Shown here: positions 1 to 5,260 of the stretch, in pieces
Layout: each line of letters starts with the position of its first letter
Position numbering within the stretch: the first letter of the stretch is position 1
Source of the DNA: Candidatus Iainarchaeum sp.
GTDB lineage: Archaea > Iainarchaeota > Iainarchaeia > Iainarchaeales > JAAZKV01
Length of the DNA stretch: 6,378 nucleotides
Direction: 5' to 3'
NCBI GenBank assembly: GCA_028691435.1
Contig: JAQUZG010000015.1
Coordinates: 8,866-15,243 of the forward strand
Position numbers and translations under genes: made by a program
Notes under the pieces: generated by a model
Seen by the model: only the letters and a program-made list of their open reading frames with translations
What the model was told of the DNA's origin: nothing
The model's database searches: none

Positions 1-139
1 GAGCAATAACTAAAATCACAGCCAACAAAACCAAATACTCAATCGTACCTTGTGCCCCACAACAATTTTGATCAAACTTTTTACAAAAATTTGCAATAGT
101 ACCTTGACTAAAAATAATATTAGAAAACTTTCTGTTCAT
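1..139 (-). CDS. class III signal peptide (pilin-like) protein, 3' part outside the window
   Basis: Only the first 46 codons are present, starting at the ATG at 139-137. The visible peptide starts MNRKFSNIIFSQGT, continues through a short Lys/Cys-containing stretch, and reaches AQGTIEYLVLLAVILVIA at the edge. The last part is an archaeal class III (DUF361-type) signal peptide: a cleavage site before Gln, a Glu at position +5 and a long hydrophobic helix. Family knowledge: an EppA-like prepilin peptidase cuts between Ala29 and Gln30, and the helix then packs into a pilus core or anchors the protein in the membrane. QGT occurs twice, at residues 12-14 and 30-32. The DNA between them holds a double hairpin like those in the neighbouring adhesin gene. 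A TATA box centred about 27 nt upstream of the ATG suggests a leaderless mRNA and supports this start. The mature protein cannot be judged here. Confidence 0.8.
   Translation of the reverse strand, partial: MNRKFSNIIFSQGTIANFCKKFDQNCCGAQGTIEYLVLLAVILVIA
50..93 (-). repeat. double-hairpin element, copy D (inside the pilin leader-coding region)
   Basis: Plus-strand order: hairpin 2 at 50-62 (arms TTGTG/CACAA, loop CCC), a 10-nt spacer CAATTTTGAT, and hairpin 1 at 73-93 (arms CAAACTTTT and AAAATTTG, with one C/A mismatch). On the minus-strand RNA that mismatch becomes a G-U wobble, giving a 9-bp stem with a 3-nt loop. The layout and the TTTTG spacer core match copies A, B and C. GTACCTTG occurs on both sides, at 45-52 and 99-106. 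It is read in frame as the residues between QGT at 12-14 and QGT at 30-32. This is the most diverged of the four copies. Confidence 0.6.
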
Positions 140-170
140 TAAACTAATTAAATATATTCAAATATATAAA
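140..170 (-). promoter_or_regulatory. TATA promoter of the partial pilin-like gene
   Basis: On the minus strand TTTATATA lies at 170-163, centred about 27 nt before the ATG at 139, the usual archaeal TATA-to-start spacing. Transcription would therefore begin at or next to the ATG. No Shine-Dalgarno-like sequence is seen. The block aligns closely with the region upstream of the adhesin gene (2475-2443), sharing TTTAWATATTTGAAT and then GTTTAAT, so the two genes appear to share a duplicated promoter. Confidence 0.6.
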
Positions 171-180
171 TATATTGTTA

Positions 181-192
181 TTTTAAAAAAAA
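181..192 (-). terminator. oligo-T terminator after the adhesin gene
   Basis: Eight T residues (minus strand, 192-185) directly follow the TAA stop of the adhesin gene, then AAAA. No hairpin precedes them. Archaeal RNA polymerase terminates at oligo-T runs without a strict hairpin requirement, so this probably ends the adhesin transcript before the next promoter about 15-20 nt further on. Confidence 0.5.
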
Positions 193-2430
193 TTATTCAA
201 CTTGCCATTTTAGAATTGGATAATTCCCATCAACTTTTTGCCAAACAGTATCAAAGTCCCAATCATCAGCCAAAATAGAATTATGTTGCATTGGAACATT
301 ATAATCCTCACTTAAAGTAGATTTTGGAAAAAACACATCTGGTTCTAAACCAGTAGTATTTTTTGGAATCCCCCCACTACTTGAATTTTTAAGAGATAAT
401 GTTACATCCCAATAAGAATTTAAAGTTTCTCCACTTAATCCTCCAGCCCCAATAAGTCCTTTAGACATTGAATTACCAACAACTTTTCCAGCAGAAAATG
501 AACCAGTTACAACCCCATTGTTTCTTCCAACTAATCCCCCAATCTCTAAATCTTCCCATAATGTATAAAGAGTGTAATCACTATTTACATTAGATATTGA
601 ATAAGAATTAAATATGGCTCCATAATTACTTCCAACAAGTCCGCCCAAATAGATATTGTTTCCATTGATATCTCCAACAGAATAACAATTAATTATATCT
701 CCATCGTTTCCACCAACAATTCCACCAAGTGCCCCCCCACCATCAATAACTCCTAAAAAAAATGAGTTATTTATTGTACCATTATTAGACCCGGCAATCC
801 CACCCAAATCTCCAGACCCAGATACAAAAATATCTTCTGCTTTAGGTCCTGAAAAAGTCCCCTTAGCTTTTGATTGATTAATATTCCCAAATATATTGAA
901 CCCAGTTATTCCACCCCCATAACCATATCCAGAATAAATATTTCCATTAAATGAACACTTGTTAATAAGCCCATATAAATTTTCACCAGCAATTCCCCCA
1001 ACACTTTGCATTTTTCCGTTTAAATTTCCAGTTATTATTACATTATCAATAGTCCCTTCATTATTAGTTCCAACCAACCCCCCAACATAAAAATTTCCAT
1101 TTATATTAACATCAGTTAATGTCAAATCATATATTTTTCCAAAAGGTTCAATTTTTCCAAATAAACCAATAAATGAAGAGTCAGATCTATTCACATATAA
1201 ATCAGAAATTATTTTATTATTCCCATTGAACATACCATTAAAACCATTAAAATCTTCTATCAAATCATCATATCCTTCTTCATAAAAAGAATAATAAAAT
1301 CCAATTGGATCCCACCCATTACCATCATTCCAATTTCGTGTGTCAATACAATCAATATTATTCATTAGTTTGTACGTTCCTTTTAGGTTTTTGTTTATAT
1401 CTTGTAGTTGTTGACAGTTTGTTATTTCATAATAATTGAGTTTTAGATTGTTAGTTGTTGATGTTCCTATTCCACTAGAATTTTGACAAGTTATTTTCCA
1501 AGAATATAAATTGTTATCAACAAAATTATAATCCATTGAATAATTTCCAATTTGATTTACATCAGTCAATTCATTAACATCAATCCCAGCAATATTCAAT
1601 TTACAATTAGTTACATTCAAATCAGACAAAACACTAAAATTAAAAGAAACCAACTTATTATCCCCCTCAACCAAATTACCATCAACAGGACTCAACAAAA
1701 CAACTGTAGGCACACTAGGATTAACAGGTGTAATATTACCTAATGCAGAACTATCACCAGCAGTCCCACCCCCCCCACCACTAGTCGCAATAGTACCAGG
1801 AGAAACAGCATTAGAAAAATCAATAAACTCTGACTCAACACAACTCATCTCAATCTTAATAGACTCAGTCTTAGGAATACCCTTACTATCCTCATAAGTC
1901 ACCGGCACAACACAAACTTTCTTAACTTCACTACCATTACACTTACAACCTAAATCATCCAACTCAGTCGCACTAAAAACAACACTCTCACCCGTAGGCA
2001 AAAAATAAGTATACTCACTACCACCAATACTCTTAATTGTAATCCCTTGACCAGTTTGATTAGACAAAGAAACTAAACCATTACCATCCCCATCAACAAC
2101 AGCATCAACAACACTAACACCACTACTAGTCGACAACAACTTCTCACCAGTAACACTAATAGCCTCACCATTACCAAGACCATTAATCAAAAAAACACCC
2201 AAAAGAGCAACAATCAAAACAACAGCCAACAACACCAAATACTCAATGGTGCCTTGTGCACAGTTCCATTTATGGAACGATTTTTCGCCAGCCTTTTTGA
2301 AAAAAGGCTGAACAAGATATTCTATAGTACCTTGACCATGCAACTTAACAAAGTTGCAAACAGAAAATTTTGATTGACCTTTTTTCAAAAGGTCAGTACC
2401 CTGCGCATGCAACTTTTTCAATTTACCCAT
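193..2430 (-). CDS. class III pilin-like surface adhesin with Ig-like domain and GLUG beta-helix repeats
   Basis: With the ATG at 2430 the product is 745 residues. Order: leader MGKLKKLHAQGT; two inserted segments, each ending in a further QGT (Gln10, Gln33, Gln59); class III signal with predicted cut Ala58|Gln59; hydrophobic helix at about 66-82; a small pilin core to about 210 with Cys162, 164, 173 and 197; a Gly-rich linker at 217-225; an Ig-like domain at about 238-333; GLUG-type repeats at about 445-678; and a terminal VWQKVDGNYPILKWQ, a usual ending for GLUG proteins. It probably sits in or on the cell envelope as a pilus-tip or membrane-anchored adhesin. The frame stays open to a TTG at 2466, but that codon lies only a few bases from the TATA box and would add an odd hydrophobic N-terminus, so the ATG is preferred. 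The binding partner is unknown. A G8 tract encodes part of the linker. Leucine codons switch from TTG/TTA to CTA near 1335-1480. Confidence 0.85.
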   Translation of the reverse strand: MGKLKKLHAQGTDLLKKGQSKFSVCNFVKLHGQGTIEYLVQPFFKKAGEKSFHKWNCAQGTIEYLVLLAVVLIVALLGVFLINGLGNGEAISVTGEKLLSTSSGVSVVDAVVDGDGNGLVSLSNQTGQGITIKSIGGSEYTYFLPTGESVVFSATELDDLGCKCNGSEVKKVCVVPVTYEDSKGIPKTESIKIEMSCVESEFIDFSNAVSPGTIATSGGGGGTAGDSSALGNITPVNPSVPTVVLLSPVDGNLVEGDNKLVSFNFSVLSDLNVTNCKLNIAGIDVNELTDVNQIGNYSMDYNFVDNNLYSWKITCQNSSGIGTSTTNNLKLNYYEITNCQQLQDINKNLKGTYKLMNNIDCIDTRNWNDGNGWDPIGFYYSFYEEGYDDLIEDFNGFNGMFNGNNKIISDLYVNRSDSSFIGLFGKIEPFGKIYDLTLTDVNINGNFYVGGLVGTNNEGTIDNVIITGNLNGKMQSVGGIAGENLYGLINKCSFNGNIYSGYGYGGGITGFNIFGNINQSKAKGTFSGPKAEDIFVSGSGDLGGIAGSNNGTINNSFFLGVIDGGGALGGIVGGNDGDIINCYSVGDINGNNIYLGGLVGSNYGAIFNSYSISNVNSDYTLYTLWEDLEIGGLVGRNNGVVTGSFSAGKVVGNSMSKGLIGAGGLSGETLNSYWDVTLSLKNSSSGGIPKNTTGLEPDVFFPKSTLSEDYNVPMQHNSILADDWDFDTVWQKVDGNYPILKWQVE
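397..1098 (-). repeat. GLUG-motif repeat region of the adhesin
   Basis: Seven clear copies plus a degenerate final one of a 24-35 residue repeat with the core GG[LI][VAT]G.N.G.I.N....G.[IV].G. Examples are VGGLVGTNNEGTIDN, LGGIAGSNNGTINNS, LGGIVGGNDGDIINC and IGGLVGRNNGVVTGS. Family knowledge: GLUG repeats (first named in bacterial IgA-protease-like and surface proteins) form turns of a right-handed beta-helix, a rigid rod that presents a binding surface. The copies are protein-level repeats; their DNA is well diverged, so no recent expansion is evident. The region also contains G7 (732-738) and G6 (1078-1083) tracts. Confidence 0.8.
1769..1776 (-). repeat. G8 homopolymer tract between pilin and adhesin domains
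   Basis: Eight consecutive C on the plus strand read as G8 in the coding strand, within codons for the GGGGG linker. Adding one G gives a TGA eight codons on; losing one gives a TAG about ten codons on. Either product would keep the signal peptide and pilin core but lose the Ig and GLUG parts. This is the usual layout of a slipped-strand phase-variable tract; whether it varies in nature is not known from one sequence. Confidence 0.55.
2233..2334 (-). repeat. repeated QGTIEYLV-coding sequence in the adhesin leader
   Basis: The eight-residue motif QGTIEYLV is encoded twice, at 2334-2311 and 2256-2233, and once more in the partial pilin gene at 52-29. The two adhesin copies differ at 7 of 24 bases and every difference is synonymous. 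A shorter copy, QGT alone, lies at 2403-2395. Only the 2256-2233 copy is followed by the hydrophobic helix needed for a working class III signal. Confidence 0.8.
2263..2310 (-). repeat. double-hairpin element, copy A (in frame in the adhesin leader)
   Basis: Plus-strand order: hairpin 2 at 2263-2278 (arms GTTCCAT/ATGGAAC, 2-nt centre), a 10-nt spacer GATTTTTCGC, and hairpin 1 at 2289-2310 (10-bp arms CAGCCTTTTT/AAAAAGGCTG, 2-nt centre). In the adhesin frame it reads QPFFKKAGEKSFHKWN. It lies between the second and third QGT motifs. Spacer length and position match copy D; the stem bases differ but remain fully paired. Confidence 0.75.
2339..2395 (-). repeat. double-hairpin element, copy B (in frame in the adhesin leader)
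   Basis: Plus-strand order: hairpin 2 at 2339-2358 (8-bp arms TGCAACTT/AAGTTGCA, loop AACA), a 16-nt spacer ending ATTTTGAT, and hairpin 1 at 2375-2395 (9-bp arms TGACCTTTT/AAAAGGTCA, loop TTC). It reads in frame as DLLKKGQSKFSVCNFVKLH between the first and second QGT motifs. It shares the TGCAACT hairpin and the 16-nt spacing with copy C. A lone left arm TGCAACTT recurs just outside, at 2408-2415. Confidence 0.75.
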
Positions 2431-2442
2431 AAAAATCACAAT

Positions 2443-2477
2443 TATTAAACAAATAAATTCATTCAAATATTTAAATA
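2443..2477 (-). promoter_or_regulatory. TATA promoter of the adhesin gene
   Basis: Minus-strand TTTAAATA lies at 2475-2468, followed by TTTGAATGAATTTATTTG and GTTTAATA. It aligns with the promoter of the partial pilin gene at 170-137 with only a few changes and one length difference. From the TATA position, transcription should begin near 2445, leaving about 15 nt before the ATG at 2430. The codon at 2445-2443 that aligns with the other gene's ATG is ATA here. Confidence 0.55.
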
Positions 2478-2483
2478 CACACC

Positions 2484-2624
2484 CTTAAATCAAAATATTT
2501 AATCAAATTCATAATCTACAACCTAAAAAATTATATTCAAGCTTTAAAAAATCTTACAAGAATCCATTTGCAACCTTTAACCCAAAAAGTCTAACGATTT
2601 TTTTAGTTTGACCAATTATCAAGA
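2484..2624 (-). other. non-coding stretch between polymerase and adhesin genes
   Basis: Together with the hairpins at 2625-2683 and the promoter above, this fills the gap between the two genes (2431-2679). I see no credible ORF or structured RNA gene in it. On the minus strand it holds several oligo-T runs of five or six (for example near 2584-2588, 2549-2554 and 2527-2532), any of which could end the polymerase transcript. A copy of TTGACCAA at 2608-2615 repeats the one at 2689-2696 on the other side of the double hairpin. Confidence 0.5.
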
Positions 2625-2683
2625 TGCAACTCTTTAGAGTTGCACACTTTTAGTTTTTGCCTAGCTTTTTAGTAAAAAGCTAG
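2625..2683 (-). repeat. double-hairpin element, copy C (overlaps the polymerase stop codon)
   Basis: Plus-strand order: hairpin 2 at 2625-2644 (arms TGCAACTC/GAGTTGCA, loop TTTA), a 16-nt spacer ending GTTTTTGC, and hairpin 1 at 2661-2683 (10-bp arms CTAGCTTTTT/AAAAAGCTAG, loop AGT). The TAG stop of the polymerase is part of the outer arm of hairpin 1. TTGACCAA flanks the element at 2608-2615 and 2689-2696. The hairpins might protect or terminate the polymerase mRNA, but no T-run directly follows, so a classical terminator is doubtful. Confidence 0.75.
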
Positions 2684-5211
2684 AACCATTGACCAAGTCC
2701 ACTTTGTTTGCCGCCGTTAATTAGATCATCTTCAGTATAATCTAATTCTTTTAGGATTTTTATTACAGCTGGCAAAATTTGGTTATGTATATAATAGTCT
2801 GAATCATAATTTCCAACATTAACAAATTCTTCAAGTTCTGCTTTTTCTGAAATTGTTTTTCCATTTTTTGTAATTATGAAACTAAGCATTGATCCAATAC
2901 CAATATCTTTTCCTTTTTCTATTGCTTTTCTTGCAGCTTCTGTGTGTGGGCCAGTTGCATCATAATCTTCTAATTTTCTTTTTAGTAAAGTCATAATAGT
3001 TAATTCTTCTTTTTTTACTTGACCTTCTTTTAGTTCTTTAATTATTTTTCTTACATAATTTGCAGCTTCAGTTGGTTCACCTTTTTCAAGCACTAATTCA
3101 ATTACTTTTTTTTGAGTTTCTTTTGCAAGCCTACACCAGTCTCTTCGGACATATTCAAATCCAACAATTTTTAAATTATTTTTTTCATCAATTAGAGCAT
3201 ATCTTTTTTTTGCTGCCCCGCCTTCTTTTTTTGTTACAAAAATTCCACGTTTATAATATCCATCAAGCTCTAGTTCCATTGTTTCTGGAAGTTCATTATT
3301 TATTTGTTTTAAAAAATCTTCAACATCTTTTTTTGTTTTATCATTCATTAAAAGAAAATTTGAATCAGTATCCCCGTATAAAACATCAAAACCAAAATCA
3401 GTTGCTTTTTTTATTGTTGAATGAATATATTCTCTTGCAAATGCAGTTGTTGCTGATGCACAGTCTCTATTATACCATCTTGCTCTAGCATATCCTAAGT
3501 ACCCATAAGCAGAATTTAGAATAATTTTTAGTGCCCACTGTTTTGCAAATAAAACTTTGTCATCAACTCCATTTTTCTTTTTTTCTTTGTATTCTTTTTT
3601 TATTCTAAGTCTTTCTTTTAATAGTTTTTCAAGGATTTCTGGAAACAACCCTTTTTTCTTTAGACAAAAATGTGTTCCATCTGAGCAAGAGTTTTTTTTG
3701 CATTCATCATGACCACAGTTAAGTGTTTCAGGACTTATGTTGTGACTTATGATTATACTTGGATAAAGTGAAGCAAAATCAAGAACGGCAATATTTTCAT
3801 GAAGTCCAGGGATTGGTTCTTTTACAAATGCACCTTTAATTGGATTATTTATTCTTTCTCTAATCTCTCCCTCGTGTGCTTTGTTTGGAGCAATTATTTT
3901 TCTTTTTGAAGTTTCTTTAAGAAGCAAATCTTCTATCATTTGAGAAGTTGATGAACGAGTAGAGTCTTGCATAGTTTGACTAGTTAATTTTGAAATTTCA
4001 ATAAATAAAGGTAAGAAGTCATTTACAATTCTTATTGTTGTTTCACTATCTTTTTTATTATAATCAATTAATTCCTCAAGTTCTGCTTTTGTCCCTTGCC
4101 AGAAAGAATCTATTTCTTTTGGAGATAATTTTTTCTTATAAATTCCAAAAACTTTTTCACTCACATTTTCAAGGTCTAGTTTAGTTATATTTATTGCACC
4201 AGTTCTTTCTAAAAATTTGATTATTTGATAAGCATCAATGTGTTGTTTTCCTTTTAGTTCAACAGCATTATCTAACCCATGTCTTTTTGATCTAATGGTT
4301 TGAGTTTCAATAAAAAAGTCAGTTTTATTTTTTTCTGCTCTTTTTTTAACATAAGGTAAATCAAAGTTGTCTCCATTATAAGTTACAATTAAATCTAATT
4401 GATTTAATTCTTTTTCAACTTCTTTTATTAATTCTAATTCATTATCCACTGAAATTAAATTTGGAGATTTTCTTGTTTTATATGAATAAATAGTTGTATT
4501 AACGTGAAGTGTTTGAAAATTATTTGTTTGGTTTAATTCAACCATGTTTTGTTTAACATTTCTTGCAATCGATGCCATAATTATTGGTTCAAGTCCAATA
4601 TCAAATTTTGGCCCAAGTTTTGTTTCAATATCAAATGCTCCAATTTCAAGATCTAAAAAAAATTCATTTTCTTTATTATTTTCAATTAATTTAATTATTA
4701 ATTCGTTATATGTTTCATCAATTGGAACAAATCTTTTTTTTTCATCAAATGTAACAGTTACTTTTCCAACAGCTAAATTTTTATCAATAAAATATCTTTT
4801 TACAAATGGAATATCATATTCAAATTTTTCAATATTTAGTTCATTTAATTCTTTTCTTGCTTGCATCAAATGACTTACTTTTTTGAAATAGATTTTAAAA
4901 TATTTTTCAATTTGGCTAGAATTATTTTTTATTTGGTCTTCTTTTTGTAATTTGTTGTTTTCAAAATCAATAACTTCATGAATCTTAAAAGACTCTTCTT
5001 CATTTGAAAATATTTTTTCTTTTAATGAGTAAATTTTTTCTTGAATTTCTTTTTCCTCGCCAACAAGTTTTATGTATAAGTATGGGTGAAACTCATCATC
5101 TTTATACCAAAAAGATTTTCCTTCCTCATTTTTTAGATACAAATAAATTGACGAAAAATCTTGATTAGTTTCATACTTCACATCAAGCAAAACAAATTCA
5201 TTAGACTTCAT
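2680..5211 (-). CDS. polB: family B DNA polymerase (archaeal PolB, replicative, with 3'-5' exonuclease)
   Basis: Copies DNA using dNTPs and proofreads with an N-terminal 3'-5' exonuclease. All catalytic motifs are present in the 843 residues: Exo I FDIET (Asp194, Glu196), Exo II YNGDNFD (278-284), Exo III YNKKD (384-388), motif A DFASLYPSI (Asp478), motif B KIILNSAYG (562-570) and motif C YGDTDS (612-617, Asp614 and Asp616). KKRYALI (668-674) is the usual template-binding motif after motif C. The C-terminus KQSGLGQWF is a PIP box (Gln836, Leu839, Trp842, Phe843) for binding the PCNA clamp. HPYLY (42-46) matches part of the uracil-sensing pocket of Pyrococcus-type enzymes. There is no intein and no split, unlike the two-piece PolB of Nanoarchaeum. 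Length is somewhat above the usual 775-800. Four cysteines (499, 504, 509, 516) sit after motif A. The ATG at 5211 is supported by a TATA-like box about 26 nt upstream. Confidence 0.96.
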   Translation of the reverse strand: MKSNEFVLLDVKYETNQDFSSIYLYLKNEEGKSFWYKDDEFHPYLYIKLVGEEKEIQEKIYSLKEKIFSNEEESFKIHEVIDFENNKLQKEDQIKNNSSQIEKYFKIYFKKVSHLMQARKELNELNIEKFEYDIPFVKRYFIDKNLAVGKVTVTFDEKKRFVPIDETYNELIIKLIENNKENEFFLDLEIGAFDIETKLGPKFDIGLEPIIMASIARNVKQNMVELNQTNNFQTLHVNTTIYSYKTRKSPNLISVDNELELIKEVEKELNQLDLIVTYNGDNFDLPYVKKRAEKNKTDFFIETQTIRSKRHGLDNAVELKGKQHIDAYQIIKFLERTGAINITKLDLENVSEKVFGIYKKKLSPKEIDSFWQGTKAELEELIDYNKKDSETTIRIVNDFLPLFIEISKLTSQTMQDSTRSSTSQMIEDLLLKETSKRKIIAPNKAHEGEIRERINNPIKGAFVKEPIPGLHENIAVLDFASLYPSIIISHNISPETLNCGHDECKKNSCSDGTHFCLKKKGLFPEILEKLLKERLRIKKEYKEKKKNGVDDKVLFAKQWALKIILNSAYGYLGYARARWYNRDCASATTAFAREYIHSTIKKATDFGFDVLYGDTDSNFLLMNDKTKKDVEDFLKQINNELPETMELELDGYYKRGIFVTKKEGGAAKKRYALIDEKNNLKIVGFEYVRRDWCRLAKETQKKVIELVLEKGEPTEAANYVRKIIKELKEGQVKKEELTIMTLLKRKLEDYDATGPHTEAARKAIEKGKDIGIGSMLSFIITKNGKTISEKAELEEFVNVGNYDSDYYIHNQILPAVIKILKELDYTEDDLINGGKQSGLGQWF

Positions 5212-5260
5212 AAATATATTAAAACAAAAAAGAATAAAAAAGAAATGATTAAATTAAAAT
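5212..5260 (-). promoter_or_regulatory. terminator of the LamG gene and promoter of polB
   Basis: The 49-nt gap is almost pure T/A on the coding strand. TTTTTATT at 5240-5233 is centred about 26 nt before the polB ATG and could be a weak TATA box, implying a leaderless polymerase mRNA. Two T6 runs in the same stretch could terminate the upstream gene. No Shine-Dalgarno motif is seen. The two functions overlap and cannot be separated by eye. Confidence 0.35.

Noticed and set aside
1552..1743. 63-codon open frame on the plus strand
   Set aside because: Antisense to the Ig-like part of the adhesin; low-complexity Ile/Asn/Gln/Thr peptide.
2431..2466. TTG at 2466 as the adhesin start
   Set aside because: It lies 2 nt from the TATA box, upstream of the expected transcription start, and would put an unusual hydrophobic stretch before the Lys-rich leader MGKLKKLH.
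2625..2683. Plain intrinsic terminator for polB
   Set aside because: The hairpins are not directly followed by a T-run, and the same paired structure occurs inside coding sequence elsewhere in the window.
50..2683. CRISPR array
   Set aside because: The repeats are not regularly spaced, are not identical, and lie in genes; no cas genes are present.
3060..3488. 142-codon open frame on the plus strand
   Set aside because: It lies antisense within the polymerase, whose motifs A to C and KKR region fix the true frame. Its Leu/Phe/Gln-rich peptide is what antisense to Lys/Glu-rich coding gives.
4544..4873. 109-codon open frame on the plus strand
   Set aside because: Antisense to the exonuclease part of the polymerase; no recognisable domain and low-complexity Ser/Ile/Phe content.
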